Origin: JACVRW01 sp963825345
GTDB taxonomy: Bacteria; Actinomycetota; Thermoleophilia; Solirubrobacterales; Thermoleophilaceae
Direction of reading: 5' to 3'
DNA length: 64,000 bases
NCBI GenBank assembly: GCA_963825345.1
Contig: CAWGSQ010000012.1
Coordinates: 310,001 to 374,000, forward strand
In this document: piece by piece, positions 52,328 to 60,971 of the stretch
Numbering within the stretch: the first letter of the stretch is position 1
Layout: each line of letters opens with the position of its first letter
Position numbers and translations under genes: made by a program
The notes under the pieces: model-generated
Told to the model about the DNA's origin: nothing
What the model saw: the letters and a program-made list of their open reading frames with translations, nothing else
The model's database searches: none

Positions 52328-53852
52328 GCTGGCCGTGGCACTGGCGCTCGCCGGCTGCGCGGGCATCGGTGACGACGCCCCCGCCGAGCCGGCCGAGGGT
52401 CACCCGCCCGTGGTGGTGCTCGTGTTCGACGAGTTCCCCACCGACGACCTGCTCGGCCCCGACGGCGAGATCGACGCCGAGCGCTTCCCGAACTTTGCGG
52501 AGCTGGCATCGATGTCCACCTGGTTCCCGAACGGGCACACGGTGTACGACTCGACCTTCAAGGCGGTCCCCTCGATCCTCGACGGCAGGATCCCGAAGCC
52601 GCTGACCGCGCCCGACGTGCGCAGCCATAAGCCGAGCATCTACCACGTGATGGACCGGCTGGGCTATGGGGTCTTCAAGGTCGAGTCGGCGTCCGCGGTC
52701 TGCCCGCCCGCCATCTGTCCCGGCGCGCGGACGCGCCGGCCGGGAGTGCTCGCACGCCTCGCCGGCGGCGGGCGCCCGGCGCGCTTTCACCACTGGGTTG
52801 GGGCGATCCGGAAGCGCCCGCAGCCATCCTTCTACTTCCAGCACGCCCTGTTCCCACACGAGCCGTGGATCTACCTCCCATCCGGGCGTCAGAGCCGCCC
52901 GGGCGGCAACGACCCGGTGGAGGGCATCAACAAGCTGCCGGGATTCGACGACCCCGACCTGTCGGTTCACAACCACCTGCGCCACCTGCTCCAGGTGGGC
53001 TACACAGACCACCTGATGGGCGAGCTGCTCGACCGGCTGCGGCGCACCGGTCAACTGCGGCGCGCGCTTGTTGTCGTGACGGCCGACCACGGTTACTCGT
53101 TCCAGGTGGGCGTTCGGACCCGTCGCCTCCTGAGCGAGCGCAACGTGGAGGAGATCGCACCGGTGCCGTTCTTCGTCAAGGCTCCGGGCCAGACCGAGGG
53201 CCACGTGGACGAGGGCCTCGTTCGCAACATCGACGTGGTGGCGACGATCGCCGACCTCCTGGGGAGCACTGTCTTCTACAGGCAGGACGGCGTCTCGGCG
53301 TTCTCCGGCGCCACACAGGCGCGGCGGGAGTTCAGGATCCGGACGCGCGACTTCGAGCAGGAGATCCGCATCGGACTTCCGGAGATGGAGCGTCGCCGAG
53401 CGCTCTGGAGGCGGCGCTGGGCGGACCTCTTCGGAACCGGGGCGCAGAGCCGCGTCCTGTACGGCGACCCGTGGGCGATGGCCTACCGCATCGGGCCGTA
53501 TCCGGAGCTGCTCGACCGGCGTGTGGACTCGCTGCCTGTGGGGCGGGAGGATGGAATCAGCGCGACGGTTGCCAATGCCTCGCTGTTGCAGCACGTGACC
53601 CCGGGCGCCGCCGTGTTCCCCACGCGCGTGACCGGGCCGCTGCGCGGTGTGCCCTTCGGGGAGCACCGCAACGTGGCGGTGGCGGTGAACGGCCGGATCC
53701 GCGCGGTCGGGCGGAGCTTCGACCTCTGGTGGAAGGGACGCGAATACTTCTCCCTGATGGTCCCGGAGACGTCGCTGCACGAGGGTCGCAACCGGGTGGA
53801 GGTCTTCGAGGTACGCGCCGGCGGCACGCTGGTGCCGCTTCAGCGCCTGTAG
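52293..53852 (+). CDS. Alkaline phosphatase-superfamily (sulfatase/LtaS-like) lipoprotein 2
   Basis: The 519-residue protein is a tandem paralogue of the previous gene: lipobox ALAGC, VVLVFDEFPTDDLLGPDGEI, YDSTFKAVPSILDG, FQHALFPHEPWIYLPSG and VVVTADHGYSFQVG. The same Thr and metal residues are kept, and the C-terminal domain ends in the parallel phrase AVNGRIRAVGRSFDLW. The ATG at 52293 lies inside the upstream gene. The pair may act as a dimer or on two steps of envelope polymer modification. The 3' end overlaps a convergent gene by 13 bases. Confidence 0.86.
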   Translation: MRGRWFYWLAAELAVALALAGCAGIGDDAPAEPAEGHPPVVVLVFDEFPTDDLLGPDGEIDAERFPNFAELASMSTWFPNGHTVYDSTFKAVPSILDGRIPKPLTAPDVRSHKPSIYHVMDRLGYGVFKVESASAVCPPAICPGARTRRPGVLARLAGGGRPARFHHWVGAIRKRPQPSFYFQHALFPHEPWIYLPSGRQSRPGGNDPVEGINKLPGFDDPDLSVHNHLRHLLQVGYTDHLMGELLDRLRRTGQLRRALVVVTADHGYSFQVGVRTRRLLSERNVEEIAPVPFFVKAPGQTEGHVDEGLVRNIDVVATIADLLGSTVFYRQDGVSAFSGATQARREFRIRTRDFEQEIRIGLPEMERRRALWRRRWADLFGTGAQSRVLYGDPWAMAYRIGPYPELLDRRVDSLPVGREDGISATVANASLLQHVTPGAAVFPTRVTGPLRGVPFGEHRNVAVAVNGRIRAVGRSFDLWWKGREYFSLMVPETSLHEGRNRVEVFEVRAGGTLVPLQRL

Positions 53853-54454
53853 GTGGAGTTCGGCTCGGCGCTCGGGTCCACATCGATCTCCGGCGGGTGC
53901 TCGTTCACGTCGATCAGCGTGCAGAAGTAGCGCCTGCGGTCGTCACGGGCCACGCAGGTGCGGAAGAGCGTGTCGCCGAGCTCGATCGTGTTCGCAGTCT
54001 CGAGGTTGCGGATCAGCTCCTGGTCGCCACGCGCGAGGATGAAGCTGCGGAACGCGTTCGCGTTGCGCTCGGTCTCCTCGGTCTCGGAGACCACGAGGGG
54101 CCGCGCCGCGAGCCCGGCCACGACCACCCCGACCACGCTCGCCACCAGCAGGGCGGTGCCGATCCGGTCGGTGAGCACCTCGAGCTGCGCGCGCGGCGGT
54201 GCGCCCGGCTCCGCGGCGGGCCGGCGCTTCCAGGTCCTCCGCGCAAGCCACGGCGCCACCGCTGCGATCAGCACGAGGTTGCCGAAGGTCGCAATGAGGA
54301 GAGCCGGGATCGGATCCACGCCGCCGCCCACCGGCGGCAGCTGCCACATGATCAGACCGTCGAGCAGCGTGATGGCGATGAAGGTGGGCCACATCCACGC
54401 CCCGCGCAGCCGCCAGCGGACGCGGGCGGGCCAGAAGCGCTCGTCTCGATCCAC
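53840..54454 (-). CDS. Membrane protein, function unknown
   Basis: The 204-residue protein starts at GTG 54454 and has hydrophobic segments at about residues 20-40, 50-70 and 98-118. A soluble C-terminal part of about 85 residues contains ETEETERNANAFRSFILARG, a Cys-containing TLFRTCVARDD and RYFCTLIDVNEHPPEID; the two Cys could form a disulfide outside the cell. No family is recognised. It diverges from lipB with 25 bases between starts. Confidence 0.72.
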   Translation of the reverse strand: MDRDERFWPARVRWRLRGAWMWPTFIAITLLDGLIMWQLPPVGGGVDPIPALLIATFGNLVLIAAVAPWLARRTWKRRPAAEPGAPPRAQLEVLTDRIGTALLVASVVGVVVAGLAARPLVVSETEETERNANAFRSFILARGDQELIRNLETANTIELGDTLFRTCVARDDRRRYFCTLIDVNEHPPEIDVDPSAEPNSTYRR

Positions 54455-54479
54455 TGCACCGGAGAGTAGCCTTCGTTCC

Positions 54480-55160
54480 GTGGCTGAACTCTGGGTGGCG
54501 CAGCTTGGAACGGTCCCCTACGGGGACGGCGTCGAGCTGCAGGAGACGCTCCGCGAGCGGCGCCAAGCGGGCGAGATCCCGGATCTCCTGCTCGTGCTCG
54601 AGCACCCGCCCGTGTACACGAAGGGCAGGCGCACCGAGGCGGGCGACCTGCCGATGGGCGCGGACTGGTACCGCGACCGGGGCATCGACGTGTGCGACAC
54701 GGACCGCGGCGGGCGCGTGACCTACCACGGCCCGGGACAACTCGTGGCCTATCCGATCATGGCCGTGGAGCGGGTGGCCGACTTCGTGCACACGATGGAG
54801 GGCGCGATCGTGGCCGCGCTCGCCGACGAGGGCATCGCGGCCGAGGTGCGCGAGACCCCCTTCACCGGTGTGTGGGCCGGCGACGCGAAGATTGCCTCGA
54901 TCGGCGTGCGGGTGTCAGGCGGCGTGACCACGCACGGGCTCGCCGTGAACGTGGACAACGACCTTCGGCCGTTCGAGTGGATAGTGCCGTGCGGCATCGA
55001 TCACGTGCGCATGACGTCCGTGGCCCGAGAGACCGGGCACGAGTGCACTCTTCCATGCTTCCGCAAGCGGATGGCATGGCGCTTCGCCGAGGCGTTCGGG
55101 ATGCGCCAGCGGCTCGTGTCGCCGCGACGGCTCGTCGAGCGGGAGCCGGTGGCGGCATGA
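54480..55160 (+). CDS. lipB: Octanoyl-[acyl-carrier protein]:protein transferase
   Basis: The 226-residue enzyme transfers octanoate from ACP to lipoyl domains. It has EHPPVYTKGRR, the family motif DRGGRVTYHGPGQLVAYP, the catalytic Lys in AGDAKIASIGVRV and the catalytic Cys in IVPCGIDHVRMTSV. GTG 54480 begins the homologous region; the frame upstream is a shadow of the divergent membrane gene. Its stop overlaps lipA by 4 bases (ATGA), the usual pairing for endogenous lipoate synthesis. Confidence 0.96.
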   Translation: MAELWVAQLGTVPYGDGVELQETLRERRQAGEIPDLLLVLEHPPVYTKGRRTEAGDLPMGADWYRDRGIDVCDTDRGGRVTYHGPGQLVAYPIMAVERVADFVHTMEGAIVAALADEGIAAEVRETPFTGVWAGDAKIASIGVRVSGGVTTHGLAVNVDNDLRPFEWIVPCGIDHVRMTSVARETGHECTLPCFRKRMAWRFAEAFGMRQRLVSPRRLVEREPVAA

Positions 55161-56089
55161 GCACCCGTTCCCGCTCCAACCCCGGCGGCGCGCGCGTGCT
55201 CGACATGGGCGAGGTGCGCCCCTTCCGCGAGCGCAAGCCCCCCTGGTTCAAGCGTCCGGCACCCGGCGGTCCCGCCTACCGCGAGCTCCGCGGGATGATC
55301 GAGGGCCAGGACCTCCACACCGTCTGCCAGGAGGCTGCCTGCCCGAACATCGGCGAGTGCTGGGAGCGCGGCACTGCCACTTTCATGATCCTGGGCGACA
55401 CCTGCACGCGCCGCTGCGGCTTCTGCAACGTCAAGACCGGCAAGCCGACCCACCACGACCCGCTCGAGCCGCTGCGCGTGGCGCAGTCGGTGAGGAAGAT
55501 GGGCCTTCGACATGCGGTGATCACGAGCGTGGACCGCGACGACCTGCCGGATCTCGGGGCGAGCGCCTTCGTGGGCGTGATCCGCTCGATCCGCCGCATG
55601 GCACCCGGCTGCAAGGTGGAGGTGCTCACCCCCGACTTCCGCGGCGAGGAGATGCCGCTCGCGCGGGTGATCGCGGAGCGCCCCGACGTGTTCAACCACA
55701 ACGTCGAGACCGTGCCGCGGCTCTATCCGCTGGCGCGGCGCGGCTCGCGCTTCCTGCGCTCCTGCCGCGTGCTTCGCAACGCCAAGGAGATGGGCGGCGA
55801 CGAGGTGGTCACCAAATCCGGCCTGATGACCGGGCTCGGCGAGTCGAGGGAAGAGCTGCTCGAGACCTTCGGCGTGCTGCGCGAGCATGGGGTCCAGGTG
55901 CTCACCGTCGGCCAGTATCTGCGTCCCACGCGCGACCATCTCCCGGTGGTGCGCTACTGGCACCCCGACGAGTTCGCCGACCTCGAGCGCGAGGCGTACG
56001 CGATGGGGTTCGAGTCCGTCGCGGCCGGGCCGCTCGTGCGCTCGAGCTATCACGCCGAGCAGACCCTGGCCCAGGCCTCCTCCGGCTGA
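55157..56089 (+). CDS. lipA: Lipoyl synthase
   Basis: The 310-residue radical-SAM enzyme inserts sulfur into protein-bound octanoyl groups. Both Fe-S clusters are visible: the auxiliary site C-X4-C-X5-C in CQEAACPNIGEC and the radical-SAM site CTRRCGFC. ITSVDRDDLPDLGASAF, VFNHNVETVPRLYP and VGQYLRPTRDHLPV follow, with the C-terminal RSSYHAEQ containing the essential Ser. It supplies lipoate for the E2 subunit encoded 20 kb away. ATG 55157 overlaps lipB. Confidence 0.97.
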   Translation: MSTRSRSNPGGARVLDMGEVRPFRERKPPWFKRPAPGGPAYRELRGMIEGQDLHTVCQEAACPNIGECWERGTATFMILGDTCTRRCGFCNVKTGKPTHHDPLEPLRVAQSVRKMGLRHAVITSVDRDDLPDLGASAFVGVIRSIRRMAPGCKVEVLTPDFRGEEMPLARVIAERPDVFNHNVETVPRLYPLARRGSRFLRSCRVLRNAKEMGGDEVVTKSGLMTGLGESREELLETFGVLREHGVQVLTVGQYLRPTRDHLPVVRYWHPDEFADLEREAYAMGFESVAAGPLVRSSYHAEQTLAQASSG

Positions 56090-56994
56090 TGCTGGCCGCG
56101 GCGAGCGTCGCCGCCGCACTCGCCTGGGCGCCGCTGCCGGCGGCCACGCTTGAGCGCACCGAGGTCGCCGCGGCGCGTATAGGCAACTCCATCTACGTGG
56201 TGGGCGGTTTCGTGCCGGGCGGCGCCAGCGCGAGCGCTGTCGAGCGCTACGACATACGGAGGCGGCGCTGGTCGCGGATGCGGTCGATGCCGCTAGCCCT
56301 CAACCACACCACCGCCAGCGCCCACCGCGGGAGGCTGTACGTCCATGGCGGCTACGAGGGACCGCTCAGCGAACCCACCGCCGCGCTCCTTCGCTACAAC
56401 CCGCTCACGAATCGCTGGAACCGGCTGCCCGCGGCGCCCACCCCGCGTGCGGCGCAGGCCGCGGCGTTCGTGGGCGAGCGGCTCTACGTGGCGGGCGGGG
56501 CGAACGACTCCGGCTCGCTGCGGTCGCTCGAGATCTACAACCCCGCCCGGCGGCGCTGGAGCCGCGGTCCGAGCTTCAGCGGCCCGGCGCGCAACCACAC
56601 GACCGGCGTGGCCACCGGTGGGCGGTTCTACGTGCTGGCCGGGCGCGACTCCACGAACTTCGGCACCGCGGAGCGCTACGACCCGCGCCGCCGCCGCTGG
56701 GAGCGGCTGCCCGACATGCGGACGCCGCGCGGCGGGATCGCGTCGGTGCGCCTTCGCGACGGGCGCATCGTCGTGTTCGGCGGTGAGGAGCTCGGGCCGG
56801 GGGGCGCGACGATCGGCGAGGTGGAGCTGTTCAACCCACGAACGCGACGCTGGCGCGCGCTCCCCGACATGCGAACGCCGCGCCACGGCCTCGGCGGCGC
56901 GGCGCTCGGGAATCGCGTGTTCGCGCTGGAGGGCGGCCCGCAGCCCGGGCTGGCGTTCTCCAACGCGATCGAGTTCCTGGACGTGCCGCGCTGA
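56089..56994 (+). CDS. Kelch-repeat beta-propeller protein
   Basis: The 301-residue product starts at an ATG sharing one base with the lipA stop. A short hydrophobic leader (AAASVAAALAWAPLPAA) suggests export. About five to six Kelch repeats follow, each with the Gly-Gly pair and distant Tyr/Trp (IYVVGGFVPGG, LYVHGGYEGP, LYVAGGANDS, FYVLAGRDST, IVVFGGEELG), forming a six-bladed propeller. Some such proteins are galactose-oxidase-like, but no copper ligands are apparent. Function is unknown. Confidence 0.88.
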   Translation: MLAAASVAAALAWAPLPAATLERTEVAAARIGNSIYVVGGFVPGGASASAVERYDIRRRRWSRMRSMPLALNHTTASAHRGRLYVHGGYEGPLSEPTAALLRYNPLTNRWNRLPAAPTPRAAQAAAFVGERLYVAGGANDSGSLRSLEIYNPARRRWSRGPSFSGPARNHTTGVATGGRFYVLAGRDSTNFGTAERYDPRRRRWERLPDMRTPRGGIASVRLRDGRIVVFGGEELGPGGATIGEVELFNPRTRRWRALPDMRTPRHGLGGAALGNRVFALEGGPQPGLAFSNAIEFLDVPR

Positions 56995-57028
56995 GAGGGG
57001 CCGCCCGCCATCATGCCCGTGAGCTTCC

Positions 57029-57796
57029 ATGATCCCTCTCAAGGACGACGTCCCAACCCGCAGGTTCCCGATCGTGACCGTGACCCTGATCGCGATCAAC
57101 GTGATCGTCTACTTCGTCTTCGAGCGTGGTCTCTGGGACCTGGGCGACATCGGCAACGAGCGCGTGGTCGAGTACGGCGCGATCCCGATCGAGATCACCG
57201 AGCCGGGGACCGAGTGCGTGAGCGCGTCGGGGGGCGCGGCGATCGAGTGCGGATCCGATGGCTTCGCGCCCGACCAGGCGCCCTTCATCGTCACGATCTT
57301 CACCTCGATGTTCCTACACGGAAGCTTCATCCACCTCGGCGGCAACATGCTGTTCCTGTGGATCTTCGGCAACAACATCGAGGACTCCATGAACCGCCTG
57401 CTCTTCGTGGTCTTCTATCTGCTCGGCGGCCTAGCTGCGCTCGGTCTCCAGGTGGCGATGGATCCGGACTCGCTCATCCCGACCGTCGGGGCATCGGGGG
57501 CGATCGCAGGTGTGCTCGGCGCCTACGCGCGGCTGTATCCGCGCGCCCGGGTGGTCACTGTGATCATCATCATCATCTTCTTCACCATCGTCACTTTGCC
57601 CGCGCTGCTCGTACTGGGGTTGTGGTTCCTGCTGCAGCTGCTTCCCGCGTTCAGCGAGCCCGTCGGGAGCGCCGGCGGCGGGGTGGCCTACTTCGCCCAC
57701 ATCGGCGGGTTCCTGTTCGGAGTGCTCGCGATCAAGCTGTTCGCGAACAACGTGCACGAGGACTACGACCAGCCGCACCGTATCCCTGTGTACTGA
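57029..57796 (+). CDS. Rhomboid-family intramembrane serine protease
   Basis: The 255-residue membrane protein has MFLHGSFIHLGGNMLFLWIF (the H-X4-GN-X3 region of membrane helix 2), the catalytic Ser in VGASGAIAGVLGAYARLYP and the catalytic His in FAHIGGFLFG. Six or seven membrane segments are visible. A loop of about 55 residues between the first two helices contains two Cys. The N-terminus MIPLKDDVPTRRFPIVT is typical of this actinobacterial subgroup. Substrates are not predictable. Confidence 0.93.
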   Translation: MIPLKDDVPTRRFPIVTVTLIAINVIVYFVFERGLWDLGDIGNERVVEYGAIPIEITEPGTECVSASGGAAIECGSDGFAPDQAPFIVTIFTSMFLHGSFIHLGGNMLFLWIFGNNIEDSMNRLLFVVFYLLGGLAALGLQVAMDPDSLIPTVGASGAIAGVLGAYARLYPRARVVTVIIIIIFFTIVTLPALLVLGLWFLLQLLPAFSEPVGSAGGGVAYFAHIGGFLFGVLAIKLFANNVHEDYDQPHRIPVY

Positions 57797-57975
57797 TGGG
57801 CCGAACGCTCGCCCTCGTGGGCAGTCTGGTGATTATTTGCCTGCTCGCGTTCCTGACGATCTCGGTCGCGGTGGAGAGGGGGATCGACGTCCTCGTCGTG
57901 CTCTCCGTGATCATTCTGGCGTTGCTCGGCTTCGGCGTGCTGGGTGCGCTCACCTCTCCGCCGCCGGATGGCTAG
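57796..57975 (+). CDS. Small two-helix membrane protein
   Basis: The 59-residue peptide has two hydrophobic segments (LALVGSLVIICLLAFLTISV and VLVVLSVIILALLGFGVLGA) separated by ERGID and ends SPPPDG. Its ATG overlaps the rhomboid stop by one base and its 3' end overlaps the carboxypeptidase start by 8 bases, so it is almost certainly translated with them. No family name is assigned. Confidence 0.7.
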   Translation: MGRTLALVGSLVIICLLAFLTISVAVERGIDVLVVLSVIILALLGFGVLGALTSPPPDG

Positions 57976-59002
57976 GAGCGAGCCGCCACCCCTTCCTCCT
58001 CGACCGGTCCTCCAGGCTGGCCGCCGCCGCTCGCGGCTGCCGCGCCTGATCGCGATCGTCGCGATCCTGGCGGCGCCCGTTGGCGTTGCCGTGGCGGCGT
58101 GGGTGTCGTTCGAGGGAGGAGGCGGGCGAGGCGGCGCGTCCAGTCCACCGCTGGCGGTCGGCTCGCCGCCGGTGGCAGCGGCGCCCGAGGAGCCGCGCGA
58201 GCCCGCCCCGCTGATCGAGGCCGAGCCGCTCCCGGAGGTGCCGCTCGGCGGCGTGGACGCGTTCCACGTGCACCTGCGCAAGCCGCCGCGCGCCGGCGTG
58301 GTTTTCGACGTCGACACCGGCGAGGTGCTCTGGCGCCGCAGGCCGCTGCTCGAGCTCCCGATGGCGAGCCTCACCAAGATCATGACCGCGCTGATCGCGG
58401 TCGAGGGCGGTGAGCCAGACGATCCGGTCCGGATCACCCGCGAGGCGCTGCGCTACTCGGGTTCGGGGGTCGGGCTGCTGCCACGCGGGCGGCGGGTGCG
58501 CTTCGAGACGCTGCTGAACGGGATGCTGATCGTCTCCGGGAACGACGCCGCGATCGCGCTCGCCGTGCACCTTGCGGGCAGTGAGCGCCGGTTCGTAGGG
58601 GTGATGAACCGGCGAGCGGTCCAATGGGGGCTCGAGTGCACCCACTTCGCCTCGTCCCACGGTCTCGAGAACGGCAACCGCTCCTGCGCCCGCGACCTCG
58701 CCGTGATGACAAGGCTCGCGATGGCCGAGCCGCGCATCCGCCGCATCGTCCGCCGCCGTCAGGTCGACTTCCGCTTCCCGATCAAGGGTGGCCGCCTCTA
58801 CCTCTACGGCCACAATCCCCTGATCCGCCTGGGCTACCCCGGCGCGATCGGCCTCAAGACCGGCTACACCGACGCCGCGGGCCGCTGCTTCGTGGGAGTG
58901 GCGCGCCGCGGCGGCCGCCGGCTCGCGGTGGTCCTGCTGAACTCACGCGACCCGGCAAAGCACGCGCCGAAGCTGCTGAACGCGGGCTTTGCGCACCTGT
59001 AG
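57968..59002 (+). CDS. D-alanyl-D-alanine carboxypeptidase (PBP5-type)
   Basis: The 344-residue serine peptidase trims peptidoglycan stem peptides. After a basic leader and one membrane segment (LIAIVAILAAPVGVAVAAWV) and a Gly/Pro-rich linker, it shows the three S11 motifs: S-X2-K in MASLTKIMTALI, S-X-N in IVSGNDAAIALA and K-T-G in GLKTGYTDAAG. It lacks the C-terminal amphipathic anchor domain of E. coli PBP5 and is held by its N-terminal helix. ATG 57968 is preferred over 57944 because it overlaps the small membrane gene. Confidence 0.93.
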   Translation: MARSEPPPLPPRPVLQAGRRRSRLPRLIAIVAILAAPVGVAVAAWVSFEGGGGRGGASSPPLAVGSPPVAAAPEEPREPAPLIEAEPLPEVPLGGVDAFHVHLRKPPRAGVVFDVDTGEVLWRRRPLLELPMASLTKIMTALIAVEGGEPDDPVRITREALRYSGSGVGLLPRGRRVRFETLLNGMLIVSGNDAAIALAVHLAGSERRFVGVMNRRAVQWGLECTHFASSHGLENGNRSCARDLAVMTRLAMAEPRIRRIVRRRQVDFRFPIKGGRLYLYGHNPLIRLGYPGAIGLKTGYTDAAGRCFVGVARRGGRRLAVVLLNSRDPAKHAPKLLNAGFAHL

Positions 59003-59051
59003 CGACCTTGTCACACACGTCGCACCCGCGTTACACGCGCCGACTTAACGT

Positions 59052-59233
59052 TTGTACATCGCACCCCTCAAGGCCAAGGGCGACCTAGTGACGCCACGAC
59101 TGAGCGGTGCTATTACGTCCCGGCCACTGAACTCGGCGCCACCGGAAAGTCGGACCTGCGCCTGCGCCTGGAGCCGACTTTGAACAACCAGCGCCGGTTC
59201 GTGCGTTTCGCTGACAACTACCTCGAGATCTGA
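59052..59233 (+). pseudogene. Possible small conserved gene, frame-broken
   Basis: Two frames give protein-like sequence in order: LYIAPLKAKGDLVTPRLSG from TTG 59052, then, after a shift near 59108-59115, YYVPATELGATGKSDLRLRL and VRFADNYLEI to a stop directly before the tRNA. A weak promoter-like pair, TTGTCA and TTACAC with 17-base spacing, lies at 59008-59036. No ribosome site is evident. The protein is not identified and the call rests on appearance only. Confidence 0.3.
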
Positions 59234-59306
59234 TGGAGCCAGCCGGACTCGAACCGGCGGCCTCCTCCGTGCAAGGGAGGCGCTCTTCCAACTGAGCTAT
59301 GGCCCC
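59234..59306 (-). tRNA. tRNA-Ala (UGC)
   Basis: The 73-base cloverleaf reads on the minus strand with acceptor GGGGCCA/TGGCTCC, D arm GCTC...GAGC, anticodon stem CCTCC/GGAGG with loop CTTGCAC (anticodon TGC), and T arm GCCGG-TTCGAGT-CCGGC. The discriminator base is A and the 3' CCA is not encoded. G3 pairs with U70, the alanine identity element. Confidence 0.97.
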
Positions 59307-59380
59307 GTGGTTCGAAATGGTAGGGCGGTTGTCTGTGTTTCGGCGGTTGCCGGTTCTGGATACGGGCAATCCGAGCGGTC

Positions 59381-60778
59381 ATGAGTGACGAAGCCACGGG
59401 GGAGCGCGAGCGCGAGGACGAGTCGGCCGACGGGCCGACCGTTCCGCAGGAAGGTGAGTCTGGTCCCCACGCGGGAGCGGGCCATGGTGAGCCGGACAAG
59501 TCCGCGAAGAAGACCGAGGACGCTCCGGCGCCGAGTCGCGCGGAGGTCACGAACTACGAGATCGTCGAGCACTGGTTCGGGGTCGCTGCGGAGCGACTCG
59601 AGCTTGCGGACGACGTCGCTGCCGTGTTCCGGTCCTCCTACCGCGAGGTTCAGGTCCAGGTGCCGGTCAAGCTCGACGGCAAGCTGCACGTGTTCTCCGG
59701 CTACCGCGTGCAGCACAACGGCGCACGCGGGCCCTACAAGGGCGGGATCCGCTTCCACCCCGAGGTGGATCTCGACGAGGTGCGTGCGCTCGCCGAGCTG
59801 ATGACCTGGAAGACCGCCATCGTGAACCTGCCCTATGGAGGCGCGAAGGGCGGCGTGAACGTGGACCCCAGCAAGCTCGAGAGCCACGAGCTCCAGGCCG
59901 TTTCGCGCTCGTTCATGGACAAGATCGAGAAGGTGCTCGGGCCCACGCGCGACATCCCCGCGCCCGACGTCGGCACCAACGCCCAGGTGATGGCCTGGCT
60001 GATGGACGAGTACGGAAAGCTTCACGGGCACACGCCCGCGTGCGTGACCGGCAAGCCGATCGCCCTCGAGGGCTCCTACGGGCGCGAGGCCGCGACCGGT
60101 CGAGGCGTCGTGCAGGTGTTCCAGGAGGCCGCGAAGGAGATAGGGCTCGACCCGGCCGAGGCGCGCTTCGTGGTGCAGGGATTCGGCAACGTCGGCTCCT
60201 GGGCGGCACGCCTGATGCAGGAGCTCGGCGCCACCATGATCGGCGTCTCGGACGCCAGCGGCGCGATCGCGACCGAGGAGGGCATCGATGCCGAGGAGCT
60301 CGCCGAGCACGTGCGCGAGGGAGGGAACGTGGCCGACTTCGATGGCCGCACCGGCGAGATCGACCCGGACGACCTGCTGGCCGTGGAATGCGACGTGTTC
60401 ATCCCCGCAGCGCTCGGCGGGATGATCCACAAGGACAACGCCGAGCGGATGAACTGCCGCATGATGGTCGAGGGCGCGAACAGCCCGACCACACCGTCCG
60501 CGGACTCGATCCTCAACGACAAGGGCGTGACGATCGTTCCCGACGTGCTGGCCAATGCGGGCGGCGTCATCGTGTCCTACTTCGAGTGGGTGCAGAACCT
60601 CCAGCACTTCCGCTGGAACGAGGACCAGGTGAACGAGCGCCTCGGCGAGATCATGCGCCGGGCCTTCGGCGAGGTGGCTGAACGTGCGAAGGAAAACGAC
60701 ACTCCGATGCGGCCTGCCGCCTACGAGCTGGGCATCGAGCGAGTTGTCGAGGCGGCGTCCACCCGCGGCTACATCTAG
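59381..60778 (+). CDS. gdhA: Glutamate dehydrogenase (Glu/Leu/Phe/Val family)
   Basis: The 465-residue enzyme interconverts glutamate and 2-oxoglutarate plus ammonia. It has GYRVQHNGARGPYKGGIRFH, WKTAIVNLPYGGAKGGV with the catalytic Lys, APDVGTNAQVMAWLMDEY, and the Rossmann FVVQGFGNVGSWAARLM. The first 50 residues are a Glu/Gly-rich extension not found in most homologues. Length apart from that is that of hexameric NAD-type enzymes. It can assimilate ammonium released by the alanine dehydrogenase. A strong hairpin follows 140 bases downstream. Confidence 0.95.
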   Translation: MSDEATGEREREDESADGPTVPQEGESGPHAGAGHGEPDKSAKKTEDAPAPSRAEVTNYEIVEHWFGVAAERLELADDVAAVFRSSYREVQVQVPVKLDGKLHVFSGYRVQHNGARGPYKGGIRFHPEVDLDEVRALAELMTWKTAIVNLPYGGAKGGVNVDPSKLESHELQAVSRSFMDKIEKVLGPTRDIPAPDVGTNAQVMAWLMDEYGKLHGHTPACVTGKPIALEGSYGREAATGRGVVQVFQEAAKEIGLDPAEARFVVQGFGNVGSWAARLMQELGATMIGVSDASGAIATEEGIDAEELAEHVREGGNVADFDGRTGEIDPDDLLAVECDVFIPAALGGMIHKDNAERMNCRMMVEGANSPTTPSADSILNDKGVTIVPDVLANAGGVIVSYFEWVQNLQHFRWNEDQVNERLGEIMRRAFGEVAERAKENDTPMRPAAYELGIERVVEAASTRGYI

Positions 60779-60920
60779 TACCTCCGTCCAGTTCTACAGA
60801 CACCTGTCGAGCAGCTCAAAATGGCTATCCAGGTCGGGTCTCCGAATGCCGAGAAAGTGGATACGACGGCATGGAGGGTTCCGTCGAACTAGCGGCACGG
60901 GACGCCGCTGAGTTGCACCA

Positions 60921-60954
60921 AGCGGGGAGTCGCCGGGGCGGGCGGCTCCCCGCT
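60921..60954. terminator. Strong bidirectional hairpin after gdhA
   Basis: AGCGGGGAG at 60921-60929 pairs with CTCCCCGCT at 60946-60954, and CGCC pairs with GGCG inside, leaving a 6-base loop. It lies between the converging gdhA and Pro/Glu-rich genes. No U tract is present, as is common for terminators in high-GC actinobacteria. Confidence 0.7.
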
Positions 60955-60971
60955 GCAACTTCTACTCGCAA

